Assembly (NCBI GenBank): GCA_014155875.1
Contig: JACEFZ010011709.1
Location: 1-64,000, forward strand
Direction of reading: 5' to 3'
From: Cepaea nemoralis
Taxonomy: Eukaryota > Mollusca > Gastropoda > Stylommatophora > Helicidae
DNA: 64,000 nt
Shown here: piece by piece, positions 10,501-21,824 of the stretch
How positions within the stretch are numbered: the stretch's first letter is position 1
How the letters are laid out: every line of letters begins with the position of its first letter
The notes under the pieces: generated by a model
What the model was told of the DNA's origin: nothing
The model's input: only the letters and a program-made list of their open reading frames with translations
Databases searched by the model: none
Program-made: the position numbers and the translations under genes

Positions 10501-10510
10501 AGAAGAAGAT

Positions 10511-10915
10511 AGGGGGCTGAGTGGTCTCGAGGTATGGTGTCTGCCTCGAGTGCTGTAGGTCCTGGGCTCAAGCCCCGGTGAGGGTCGGGATTTTTTCACG
10601 TGGACTTCTAGTAACAAAATTTCCCCTGGTCTCTGGATAGTAAGATCGGACGCCCGTGTATATTGTTGCGCACGTAAAAAATCCTTTGGCAGTTGGAAAT
10701 CGAAAACGAGTAGCCTAACGGCGCTGCCCGGGCAATCTTTCGAGTTAAAAATCTACCAAAAGTATTTCAGGATTCTGGCCCGTTCTACGGAATTCGTGCA
10801 CTGAGCTGAGATTCTCCGGACTCAGGCTTGAGTTAGGAGTAGAACGGAGCACTTATGGGTTACACCCGTGTGCCGTGATATTGATCCGTTTACTAAACTA
10901 ACAATAATTTAAATA
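10511..10915 (+). mobile_element. SINE inserted in the RTE element
   Basis: About 400 bp, starting GGGGCTGAGTGGTCTCGAGG (A-box region) with a B-box-like GGGCTCAAGCCCC near 10565. The body includes GGACGCCCGTGTA and ends AT-rich. Flanks CAAAGAAGAAGAT (before) and CAAAGAAGAT (after) look like an imperfect target-site duplication. It is not closely related to SINE-1 or SINE-2 by eye. Confidence 0.7.
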
Positions 10916-11524
10916 AAGAAAAACTACAAAGAAGATGGATATTAAGCATAACATCGGCAAAAACCCAACGATGCTACAGATCATCAGTTATTAGAAGCAG
11001 ATGTAAAAGTACAACTCAAAATGCTTACCTTAGGACCAAGGCCACTTCGTTTTGATCTCACAAAAATACCAGATGCATACAAATTAGAAGTGAAGAATCG
11101 TTTTGGGGTCTATACAGAAGGAATTGATACCTGATGAATTGGCAGTGCAAGCTAGAGTTTTCTTGCTAACAGCAGCCAAAGATTTAATTCCGACCAAGAA
11201 TAAGAAACATAAGCCACGGATTACATAAGACACATTAGAATTAATAAAACAACGAAGGGAACTGAAACAGAAAGGAGGTGAAACAGATAACAACAAGATG
11301 AAATATAAATCCGTAACTCGAGAAATAAGAAAGAGTACACGAAACGACAAAAACCAATATATACATAAATATATACAAGATTGCTGTACCAGAATAGAGC
11401 AATACCATAAGAATGGAAGAAATTAACGAAATGTTCAAAGAAATGAAGTTATTGACAAGAACTGTTCAACCTCATTTAAATGTTATCTGTGACAAGTTGG
11501 GAAATACCCTAACAGGATCTAGAA

Positions 11525-12549
11525 ATGAGATTGCATGGGCAATTAAAAAACCTGAAGAATGGTAAATCACCTGGATGTGATGAGATACCAGCTGACCAAA
11601 TTAAAGCTGTAGGAGAAGAAAGCATACAAATCTATCACGCATTATGTAAAAAGATATGGGTATATGGTATATGGCCAAAAGATCAGAAGATCATTCCAAT
11701 ACCAAAAAAGAAAAAAAAGGGTAACCTGAAATTATGCACCAACTATAGAACTGTTGCCCCGATTAGTCATGCAATCAAAATTCTACTAACAATAATAATG
11801 GGAAGACTTCGTAGGAAAATGGAAGAAGAGATTAAAGTGGTTCAAGCTGGATTTAGACAAGGAAGAGGAACAAGAGATCACATACTCAACATGCGTTTAA
11901 TGATAGAGAAGTGCAGAGAATTTAATGTAAACCTATTCTCATGTTTTGTGGATTATTCAAAGGCCTTTGACTGTGTGCAACATCAGAAGATTCGTGAAAT
12001 CATGCGGAATATGGATTTTCCATCACATGTAGTACACCTCATAAAAATGCTCTATCTAGACCAACAAGCAGCGGTTAGAATAGATGGCGAGGCATCAGAT
12101 TGGTTTGACATCAAGCAAGAAGTCTGTCAGAGCTGTGTGCTGTCCCCTATTTGTTTAACTTGTACGCCGAAAAATTATTGAGAAATGTCAGAGATTATAT
12201 AAACACGGAGCAATATGATGCCCTAACTATCGGTGGTCATGACATACCAGAGATTCGATATGCAGATGATAAAGTATTGCTATACAAAACACATAATGGT
12301 ATAGAAAACCTAATAACCTCAACCCAAATGAATAGTGAAAATCAAAACTTATATCTTAACATAGCAAAAACAAAGCTAATACATAAAGATAAAACTGGTA
12401 CTATGGAGAAATTAATATATTTTAATGAGGAAAAATTGGAGGTGGTGGAAAATTTCCAATATCTTGGGTCATTGATTACCAACAACGGTGGCACAATGAA
12501 AGAAATTAAAAGACGAATATCTATTGCTCTTCAAAGACTAAACAACTGA
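11525..12549 (+). pseudogene. RTE reverse transcriptase (frameshifted)
   Basis: Would copy the element RNA at the nicked target. Residues in order: KNGKSPGCDEIPADQIKAVG, PIPKKKKKGNLKLCTNYRT, QAGFRQGRGTRDHI (RT block 2), SCFVDYSKAFDCV (first catalytic D), CVLSPICL then FNLYAEKLLRNV after a frameshift near 12150, and IRYADDKVLL (catalytic YADD). It closes with FQYLGSLITNNGG and a stop at 12547-12549. The two frames (11525-12181 and 12151-12549) overlap and together cover the whole RT core. One shift and an upstream stop break it. Confidence 0.9.
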
Positions 12550-12890
12550 ATAAATTGTGGCGTGGGCCAGATAGAACTAAAAAAATTGATTTTTAAGAGC
12601 ATGCATCTTTCCCATTGCAACATACGCCTGTGAGACATGGACACTTACTAAACAAGCTGAACAGCGCATACATGCCTTTGAATATAAATGTAATAGATGG
12701 GTTCTAAAAATATCTTGGATACAGAAAAGAACAAATTAATCCATAGAAACAAAGAAAATTGAAATATTGTGGTCACCTGAATCGTCATGAAAGTTTTGAG
12801 AGAACAATCATGGAGGGGTATATGCCCGGGAAAATAGGAAGAGGAAGGCCAAAGAGAAGATGTGTGCAGGATGCGGCGGATAAAACACAT
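12550..12890 (+). pseudogene. RTE C-terminal domain remnant
   Basis: Past the RT stop, frames give a YACETWT-like region (12620-12660), YCGHLNRHESFERTIMEGY and GKIGRGRPKRRCVQD (12760-12880). This is the usual order of the RTE C-terminus. Multiple stops. Confidence 0.75.
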
Positions 12891-14152
12891 CCATAAGGTA
12901 ACATTACAGTATTTAGTTCGCAACAAGCTTATAGTTGACAATCAATTAGGATTTCGACCAAAATATTCTTGCCATACGGCCCTAACAAACATGATAGAAA
13001 ATTGGCACCAGAATATAAATAACAACAATCTATGTGGAGCTGTGTTTATCGATTTCAGGAAAGCATTTGATATGATAGACCATGTCATCTTAGTTAAAAA
13101 ACTAGAGACAATGAAAATTGGCCCTAATGTTGTGACCTAATAACATCTTTTCTGTCAAACAGAAAGCAAGTAGTATCATACAATAAATTTCTGTCCCAAA
13201 CCACTACCTTCAATACTGGAGTACCACAAGGCTCTATTCTTGGCCCTCTGTTATTTGCCATATATATTAATGATCTACTTTGCATCTTTCGTCGTCTTGC
13301 AATCTATTTGCAGACGACTGTAATGTGTATACAAACGCTGAAAGCAGTAATTTGCTGGAGTCGTTTTTGCAATAAGAATTTAATAATGTAGTTAGGTGGA
13401 GCTATGCGAACAGTACGCAAATTAACATCACTAAAACAAAATCTATTTTATTAACAACCAGACAAAGACTTCAAACTCTAAATTCACACAGATCACTTCA
13501 ACTTCACATCGATAACATGCCAGTAGAAAGTGTAATTGAGCACAAAACATTAGGCCTCGTCATTAATAGAAACCTAACCTTTAATCCTCACGTTCAAGCG
13601 CTCAATAAACAAACAGCGAAAAAAGTCTACCACCTCGCCAAAATTAAGAATTTCCTTGATGAGGACACAAGGAAAATATTCTATACTTCTCACATACAGA
13701 CACATTTTGACTACTGCTCTACAATCTGGGACGGTTGATCCAATGCAAGCACTAAGCGACTTTACTCACTCCAGAAAAGGGCCATGAGTTTAATTTATAG
13801 CAAACCATTAACTGACAATCCTAGCCTGCATAAACGCCTTCAGTTACTACCACTCCGCAAACGCCTGCTTTTCAATAAGGCCAAACTAATTAACAAAATC
13901 CTACATCGGAATGCCCCAAATTATCTTTGGCCATTGTTTAAATATAATGCTAGACACAGTAAACTATTAAATATTTTACATATATTACACATTCCGAAAC
14001 CTAGGATAGACTTATACAAAACAAGCTTAACGTACTCTGCAGCTCAGCTGTGGAACAATCTTCCACAAGAAATAAAAGACATTACCAATCCCTATACTTA
14101 TAATCGCAAATTATTTGAGCACTTTCTCAGTACGGATTGTCTTCTCCTTTAA
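12891..14152 (+). pseudogene. CR1-like reverse transcriptase (several breaks)
   Basis: Order seen: QLGFRPKYSCHTALTNMIEN, AVFIDFRKAFDMIDH (catalytic D) to a stop at 13138; TGVPQGSILGPLLFAIYIND (13205-13275); LFADDCNVYT after a frameshift near 13300 (FADD catalytic pair) and a stop near 13372; KTLGLVINRNLTFNPHVQAL and THFDYCSTIWDG to 13738; then [35 protein letters not shown] and a stop at 14150-14152. The C-terminal [11 protein letters not shown] block is shared with copies at 40025 and 41656. At least two stops and two shifts inactivate it. Confidence 0.9.
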
Positions 14153-14480
14153 TAATAGAAATAATAATAATAATAAAACCCTAGTAGTCCCCTTTTGTTA
14201 GACTAGTATATTCCACATAGCTAATAACAAGTCCCACACCAGTCATTACTATTACTGAGTCGTGTAGTATTGATTTTTCATTTTCCACACTTTATAATGC
14301 ATATCTTTTATATTGTTGCTGTTTTCAGTTAGCCTTGAATGATGTGTGAATGATATAATGTATGAAAGAAAGTGATAGAAGGGCAGAATGTTAGACGGGT
14401 CTGCGTGCCCAATTCTTAACCCTTTGAAAATAAAGTTTGTTTGTTTGTTGGCTTGTTTTTTTGTTTGTTTGTTTGCATCG
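12891..14480 (+). mobile_element. CR1-like LINE, 5'-truncated, RT-bearing
   Basis: Holds the RT core, thumb and C-terminus, a 3'UTR and the diagnostic end GGGTCTGCGTGCCCAATTCT then AACCCTTTGAAAATAAAG, followed by a (TTTG)n tail to about 14480. It is the reference copy for the 3' ends at 6864, 15343, 21518, 39690, 41656 and 62716. There is no endonuclease, so it is 5'-truncated. Copies elsewhere end in different simple repeats. Confidence 0.85.
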
Positions 14481-15248
14481 GACGCGGGACATCTTGCTTA
14501 TGACCGAGAAGTTTTCTGGAGGGTTGTTATGGGAACGAGGTTCTGCAAGGGATATGCTCCTGAATAAATTAATGGCAGTACCCTGGTGCAGTGCTAACTG
14601 GCCTCAACAATTGAATCCTGTTCCTCAAAGAAGGTCCAACACTTTCTGGTTTCATTTGAGTACAGATAGTGAATCGCGGGAAGAGAGACGGGTCAGTGGC
14701 TGTATTCCAAACAACAAGGGAATTATTAACTGTGATAGTTACCAGAAGAAGTATAAGAGGGGGAAGACTATAACTAAATAGCATTTTTCCATAATGAAAT
14801 GAAACATTTCGTAGATTGACTGACAGCAGTGTTTGGTAGAGATGTTATTGGACCAGTGGTTGTGTTCTTTCATCACTGGATTATATTAGATACATATTCA
14901 CCGTCTGTGTCGACCTAAGGGACGGTAACTAATCAAATCACCCATTGGTGACCAGACATCCAAACTATCCAAGATATACAGGAAGGAGTCAACAATCGGC
15001 CGGAGAGACACATCATCGGGTGAGCTCCTTCTGATCGTGAATGTTGTGCAGTTGTATGGCCGGAGCACGATGATGAAAGTTGACTCTGATCCTGAACTAC
15101 CTGATTATATCTCACATTCACGATAGACTACACCACATATCTCCACACACATACATTGCATACACACGTGACACTTTTCTGCATTATTTGTTTTATCATT
15201 TTGTTGGTGTGATGTGTTCTGGAGGAATGTGAGAAAGGATATTGTCTT
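14481..15248. other. No gene recognised
   Basis: An open frame of 114 codons (14437-14781) begins in the LINE (TTTG)n tail and shows no recognisable domain; I treat it as chance. The remainder holds no repeat or motif I can name. Confidence 0.45.
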
Positions 15249-15254
15249 ATGGTA

Positions 15255-15349
<95 letters not shown>

Positions 15350-15366
15350 CGAACGAACGAACGAAC
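15255..15366. repeat. (GA)n then (ACGA)n microsatellite
   Basis: (GA)n to about 15343, passing directly into the (ACGA)n tail of the LINE end that follows on the minus strand. Confidence 0.95.
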
Positions 15367-15901
15367 AGACTTTATTTTCAAAGGGTAACAAATTGGGCAC
15401 GCAGGCCCGTCTTACATTCGGCCCTTCCATTCACTCAGCTTTCTTTCATCAACAGTGCATAGGAAAAAAAAAATTGTCACATGAATTTTGTAAACATAAA
15501 CAATGCATATTACTATGTTATGAGACACATCCACCACCCACCCACACATCCCCCATTCACTCCAACTCCCCCACCCAACCACACACATAACCCACACACA
15601 CATACATTCCCCCACCCATCCACCACATCCCTACACCTACACATCTCCCCACCCACACACACCTCTCACCCACCACACATCCCATCCACCCACACCCCAA
15701 GCACACATACATTCAATAACCCACACATCCCCCACCTACACACATCTCCCCACCCACTCACATATCCTCTACCCGTCCAATTACCCACCAACAATCACTC
15801 ACCCACATATCCTCCTCCACCCACACACCTCCACCCACCCAGCCAAACACACATTCCTCAGCCACACACACATCTCCCCGTCAACTCACATATTCCGCAC
15901 C

Positions 15902-15903
<2 letters not shown>
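15343..15903 (-). mobile_element. CR1-like LINE 3' end, CCCACA 3'UTR subfamily
   Basis: Minus-strand terminus with CGGGCCTGCGTGCCCAATTT at about 15385-15410. Beyond the shared GAGACACATCC junction (15523) it runs into a CACCCACACATCCC block to about 15900. Same architecture as 6864-7745. Confidence 0.75.

Positions 15904-15976
<73 letters not shown>
15904..15976. repeat. (GA)n microsatellite
   Basis: Dinucleotide run closing the CA-rich block. Confidence 0.95.
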
Positions 15977-15978
<2 letters not shown>

Positions 15979-16369
15979 TCCAGAGACTGAAAGGGGTGTG
16001 TAGACAAAGGTCCGGCAGAAGCCCAAGCTGAGGAAAGGTAATTTAAAAAGTGTGCTTGTTGATTCCACTTCCCCCAGGGACGACAGGCGACACTCTTCTG
16101 TTGGTATTCAATGCGTTTAGTGTGTGTGTGTGTGTTTTTGTTTCTTTCTTCAATACAGTTGTTTGTCATCGCTGAGGGCTTGCGGAATTGAAAATTCATC
16201 ACTGTGGAATACAAACTGTTGCCATTGACATTGTGCTGATGCTGTAATGTTTAGGGCCTGCAATTCGTCTGAATAGTTGGAGCAAAATATCCCAGTAAGT
16301 GTGTACGTAGATTAAGGTCTGCAATCTGCTCAGACCTTAATCTGTGTCGGACGATTCCAGTAGGTTGAT
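15977..16369. other. Flank of transposase relic
   Basis: No coding sequence recognised. It may include the 3' end of the DNA transposon on the minus strand; I could not identify its terminal inverted repeat. Confidence 0.4.
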
Positions 16370-16951
16370 GATTGCTCTCGGTTGCATAAAATTCAATCCA
16401 TCCTTTCTCCAATAGTCCTCTTCCTCTTTCAACACATGGTCCTCACATTTTTTTCCAGTAACTTTTATCAGTATTTAATAGCGCGGACTGGGTTAGTATC
16501 TTGACGTCAGACAATTTGAATGTAGTATTGGCAGCTGCCACTTGTCCTTTAATTTTAGCCCACACAAGTTCTATAGGGTTTAAATGAGAATGATACTGCG
16601 GAAGTCTCAGCACCTATGGCCATGCTTTTCTATCAACTTGTCGATGTGATATTTCTTGCTTTTTTTAGCCTGTTTTACAAGGGACAACAATTCTAGCTAG
16701 AAATACGTTTCTGGAAATGGTATGTTTTCCATTCGGAGCCATATCTTTATTGCTCCCTTTGTGTTCGATGCTGTAGGTATTTTGTCTTTTTGGGCAACAA
16801 CATTGATATCATGCATTGTCCGTAATTGGACACGACGGTCTATCTAGGGATGGAAGCACGGTCTATCTAGGGATGGAAGAACATTATTCTCAAGCGAATC
16901 TCTGAATACATTACCATTCATCTTATTATGATAATCCCTATTGTCTGTATG

Positions 16952-17199
16952 GCCGGTCTCTCTGGCCGAGGGGTTACAACACGTTCTCCGTAAATCCCGT
17001 TTATCACGCAGTCTCGTAGCGGGCGAGAACTGGAAGCGGTTCTACCCCCGCTGGTGACTTGTCGGATAACTGAGCCGGCCGCTCAGAAAGCAATGGCAAA
17101 CTACTGAGCGTAATCTTGCCAAGAAATCAAGAGACAGCTGAAAGATGCTGCTGTTGACAGCAATGTCCTGTAAAGGATATGCGAATTTAAAAAAAAAAA
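16952..17199 (+). mobile_element. SINE-1 copy (head type a) with 12-bp TSD
   Basis: Head GGCCGGTCTCTCTGGCCGAG with AGAACTGGAAGCGGTTCTAC. The shared 3' domain has GGCAAACTACTGAGCGTAAT, CTTGCCAAGAAATCA and CCTGTAAAGGATATGC, then oligo-A. TSD ATTGTCTGTATG is exact at 16940-16951 and 17200-17211. It splits the transposase gene. Confidence 0.92.
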
Positions 17200-17653
17200 A
17201 TTGTCTGTATGCTTTGATACGAACACGAGCCCAGCATTCTGTAGTAAGCCATTATGCGTATTACCAGCATGGGCCATGACCAAAAGCTGTCCTCTACTAC
17301 TGGGCACATATCGCTTCATCTGTCCATCCACTGATTGCCATTCCTTATCACTTGTGTGGTGCGCATTGATCCACATTTCATCCAAACACACTATGCCATA
17401 ATTTTCTTTGCGCATTTCCCTTATTTCACGTAGGTATCTGCTTCTCATGGCTCCTAAATGCGGTTGCTCGCAAAGAATATTTCTACCGCCCTTGTACTTT
17501 CAAAAAGTGAAGATAATGTCCTTATAATTTTCCACAAAGTTGTTTTGGATAGCTCTATGTTATTGTTATTTCCTAAGTTTTCTTACAGTCACTGTTTCTT
17601 TGATAAACACTGTTTCTTATAATCCTGGATATAAAATCCAAAATTTTTATAAT

Positions 17654-17902
17654 TTTAGGAGGCTCCGTGGCGAAGTGCTCAAGCCTTGTGACTCGGGCTC
17701 CAAAGGTCGTGGGTTTGATTCCGGGCAGCATCCTTCGGTTCACGAGTTAAATTTTTCGGAGACTTCTGTGGGTCGTCGCTAGAGCTGCGGAGTTCGTGCT
17801 TTGTGCGATGCTTTTCGCGCTGCGGAAAGAGACCGAGACATATGGGATAGAACCCGGTGCAATGAAGTCGACCCTGTCGAATTTTAAGCGACTTTTTAAA
17901 GC
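17654..17902 (+). mobile_element. SINE-2 copy with 11-bp TSD
   Basis: tRNA-like head with CTCCGTGGCGAAGTGCTCAA and a B-box-like GGGTTTGATTCCGGG, then TCGTCGCTAGAGCTGCGGAG and GCGGAAAGAGACCGAG. TSD ATTTTTATAAT is exact at 17643-17653 and 17903-17913. It splits the N-terminal part of the transposase from the rest. Confidence 0.92.
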
Positions 17903-18169
17903 ATTTTTATAATAGCTCGCCTTATGACATCTTTGTCAAAGCTGTCTACAATAACCTTTCTACCTACCGTTTGGTTATTGCGTGGTGGTTTAATTCCAGA
18001 TTCTTGCACCCATCGACGAAATGACCGTTTACTCAAACCCAATGCATGCACTGTTCTTTTTTCGGAATTTGTAATAGTATAAAACAGTTTCTTGCGATCA
18101 GCTTCTTGACAAAAATATGTGTACAACTTCACAGCGATTCTTTGAAGTGTATAATTTCGCATTCAGTCC

Positions 18170-18699
18170 CATTGAAAAATATTCACATATTTTCAATGTT
18201 AGCGATAATTGGTAAGATTTAAAAAAAAAATATTAATCAGATTTCATGAATTAATCCACATTTTGAGACACATTTGAAAAGTCCTACTTTAAACAACGCG
18301 GGGAGTTGGCATAAGGCCAATCCCGTGAAAAAACGTACAATATTCAACATTGAGCGCTGATTGTCTGGCTACGCTGTAATACATTTAAAATTATGAATTT
18401 CATCTCAGACCCGTAAATTATATACCGCATATAAACAAACTTTGAAATCTGCTGTAAAATCTCCAGAACAAAATTTTTTTTGTTGGGTGGACATAATGAT
18501 AAGGTTATACACTAAATCTCATAATTTTCCCTCAGTTGGTTACTGAGATATGGATGTTTATATTGAGGCAAACAAATGTGAATGCACTATAGTTCTGAAC
18601 CCAGACAGTTATTTGCTGTCATGTAAACAGTTACGTGACTTTCCCTGCCGGACGAGGCTGCTCCTATGGTACATCTATTTACACCGTAATATATAGCAT
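18170..18699. other. No gene recognised
   Basis: AT-rich sequence upstream of the transposase on its strand. It may contain its 5' end; no terminal repeat was identified. Confidence 0.4.
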
Positions 18700-18930
18700 A
18701 GGGAGTGTCCGCTGTGTACTGGTTCAACCGTCTGTCTTCGGGCTCGGAAGGTTGTGGGTTCCATTACACACTGCGTGATTCCGTTCACGAGTGCAATTTT
18801 TTTCTGTGACGCTTAGTGATCGCCGCTGGAGATACGGAGTTTGTGCTTTATGCGCCGCTTATCGGCAGGCCTTACCACGGAAAGAGACCGAGCCATAATG
18901 GATAAAAGGCGGTGCAATTACAGTCTTTAA
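18700..18930 (+). mobile_element. SINE-2 copy
   Basis: Diverged head with GGTTGTGGGTTCCATTACAC, body ATCGCCGCTGGAGATACGGA, and the diagnostic CGGAAAGAGACCGAGCCATA near 18880. Confidence 0.8.
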
Positions 18931-18984
18931 ACCCTCTTTATCTGATATTCTGCGATTTGATGAATCATGATGTTCTAAGCATCT

Positions 18985-19090
18985 CTAAAGAAGGTAGTTT
19001 GCCATTGTTCTCTTTCTTGGCAGTGGCCATACTGGTCGGTTACCGTAGTCACAGTCTCTATAGAGATCCATTGTCTACCGTCGCGATCTT
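18985..19090 (+). repeat. Short dispersed repeat E
   Basis: Contains CTTGGCAGTGGCCATACTGG and ACCGTAGTCACAGTCTCTAT. A diverged partner lies at 32505-32565 (CCTGGCAGTGACCATACTGA). Confidence 0.5.
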
Positions 19091-19383
19091 GAGACCATAA
19101 GCAACAACAAAAGATACGCATGCAGACAGTAAAGTGATTACAACAATTTGACGTAAACTGTCGTGAATAAACGACTAAGAAAAATAAGCAGAAAATAAGA
19201 AGAAAATAAAGAAAGAAGAAAGAAAAGAAAAGGTAGTAGCAGTAGTAGTCCAGTGATGAAATTCTGTCACGCACCACTCAGACATTGCTGCATGGTGAGA
19301 AACAGACACCACATCAAGTTTGTCTTCTTATAAGGACATTCCCCTTTATAATTTATTTATTTTTGAGTTTCTATTTCACCGAA

Positions 19384-19888
<505 letters not shown>

Positions 19889-21235
19889 ATGACGATGATA
19901 TTGATGATATTGATGTAAATTACAATGTCGATATTTTGCTAAAACATGTAACGACAATCACGATAATAACATCCTACCTTATGACACATCATTCTATTGA
20001 ACACACCATCTCCTTTGACCATGCAGCTGTAGAATAGTTCCAATCTTTTAAGAACTTTTAAAACTGAAAATAACCTGTTCCATACAGTAATTTCCAAACG
20101 TATTTCCCTGACAGAATCAAATTACTGCTGCTCATAAACCACATTCAGAACTCTGAACCTATCAGTTTTCCTCCCTCGTACAAGTCTCATGTAAGATGAA
20201 TCGTTTGACGCCGGCTATAAGAAAATTCTAATTTCTTATTGAAACCTTAAACATGAAATATCTCCAGATTTTCAATGAATCTAAACTACCCAAAGCAAGT
20301 TTTTATACGTAAACAGGAAGAAACGCTGCTTTAATAAAATCCACAACAGTGTGTATAAGCCATTCCTGTTGACGGTTTTGAATATTTGAAAGGATGTCGA
20401 TACGCTATCGCTTTCAACTGACATCAATGTATCACATGGCAACTGTAGCGAGATTACGTCTGGGAGGTAACAGCACGTGAACAGGGCCACGGCATATCAC
20501 AGCTCATCCTGGACAGGGAAATGACGGGCGAGTCCTGGGCTCGACAAGAAGTGATTAGTCTAGGGCGCTGGATGTTAGGAAGTCCGATGTCCTGTGAGAT
20601 CGCCCAGGTCGCTGGCTTTGGGCGTTGTCGTGAAAACTGGTGAGAATCTGTGAAATATAGTTTGAGGAGAATGACATGTCTGGGAGATGAGATCTTCAAG
20701 GAGTACAACACAGAGATTTGCACTGAGTGAATCCACGAAAACAAGCAGAACTGTCAGCTTTACTAGAACACAATAGTAAAAGACACAAACAACAAACATA
20801 CACAAATACAACTGAATGAACAAAATCGACAAGAAAATAAATATGACGGCCGCGAATGTGTAGTGAAGTGATGCCTTGTTATGGTTTGATATGTGTGTAG
20901 CACGAGCCTGGTGTGTAGGTAGAAGAGGATCTACACGTAGGATTTGAACTTCTAAACATAACTAAAGAATGTTATCATGGTAACAGTAATAATACATGAC
21001 CATGTTAAATATTTTAAGACGGATCGGACACATGGGCGTGAAGTTGCATAGATAAATTCAGCCGTGATGTGGTCAGTACCACGCCGGACCGCCTTCACTT
21101 GCTCGGACATCTCCTGGGGGGAACCATCACGTTACCGCGGCACCCTCGAGTTATCACAGAGTCCCGCCTGACACACTGACTTGCTGGCACAGCAGTGACG
21201 GCCACCGGTCATTTCTTGCCGCATTTCTTCTACAT
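19889..21235. other. About 1.3 kb with no recognised gene
   Basis: The longest stretch without a named repeat in the first third of the window. Frames are short and lack domains. Sequence at 20455-20700 is locally GC-balanced but not recognisably coding. Confidence 0.45.
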
Positions 21236-21326
<91 letters not shown>

Positions 21327-21540
21327 TACCTCACGCCCATACACACCCAATGGCCACACACACACCTCATACACCCACACAAAAGAAGAAGAAGAAGAAG
21401 GAGGAAGAAGAGGAGGGGAGGAGCAGGAGGAGCAGAAGGAGTAGGGGGAGCCGGAGGAGGAGGAGAATGAGGAGGAGGATGAGGAGGAGGAGGAGGAGGA
21501 GGAGAAACAGAAGCAGAAGAACGAACGAACGAACGAACAA
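21236..21540. repeat. (CT)n, (CA)n, GGA-rich and (ACGA)n run
   Basis: (CT)n at 21236-21308, CA-rich to about 21380, AGA/GGA-rich at 21383-21515, then (ACGA)n at 21519-21538 as the tail of the next LINE end. Confidence 0.9.
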
Positions 21541-21809
21541 TCTTTATTTTCAAAGGGTTAAGAATTTTTCATGCAGGCTCGTCTGACATTCTGCCCTTCT
21601 TCTCTATTTCCTCTCATACATTCTTTCATTTAACATCATTTATGAAGCTAATCTTTGACAGCAAAAGAACAATAAGCATTACAACGCATGAAAAATAATC
21701 AATAATATGTGACTCACTGAGGCAATGTTTAATACGGGCATTATAAACACCTAAGAAAGGTGTAACGTGTCATTCATATGGGAATATTTATTCTTCTGTT
21801 TATTCTTAT
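21518..21809 (-). mobile_element. CR1-like LINE 3' end
   Basis: Minus-strand 3'UTR and terminus (TCTTTATTTTCAAAGGGTTA on the plus strand at about 21541). Homology to the 3'UTR of the 41656-42340 copy extends past 21780. It is the target into which the RNase H LINE at 21824 inserted. Confidence 0.8.
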
Positions 21810-21824
21810 ATCTTCCGAAGAAGG

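Larger units (their letters stand above)
9895..12890 (+). mobile_element. RTE-type non-LTR retrotransposon
   Basis: Read in order: an AP-endonuclease segment (about 9930-10500), a linker (10916-11520), the reverse transcriptase (11525-12549) and the C-terminal domain (to about 12890). The total is near 3 kb without the SINE at 10511-10915, consistent with the RTE clade. The C-terminus ends in an RGRPKRR-type segment also seen in the fragments at 49505, 50350 and 52275. Stops and frameshifts make it non-functional. It abuts the CR1-like element at 12890 with no clear spacer. Confidence 0.85.
16370..18162 (-). pseudogene. IS630/Tc1-type DDE transposase, broken by two SINEs
   Basis: Cut-and-paste transposase on the minus strand. 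From the N-terminus: ALGLSKRSFRRWVQESGIKP (HTH DNA-binding region, 18162-17914), FDKDVIRRAI, then the SINE at 17654-17902. It continues with RNILCEQPHLGAMRSRYLRE, YGIVCLDEMWINAHHTSDKE (first catalytic D, about 17380), RGQLLVMAHAGNTHNGLLQN and LVFVSKHTDN, then the SINE at 16952-17199. After it come RDYHNKMNGNVFRDSLENN, an ITDNA-like block (second D) and HLNPIELVWAKIKGQVAAA (catalytic E, about 16570). The last part has stops and frameshifts and a 26-bp tandem duplication at 16832-16880. Confidence 0.85.

Noticed and set aside
14437..14781. 114-codon frame
   Set aside because: Begins in the LINE (TTTG)n tail and has no domain.
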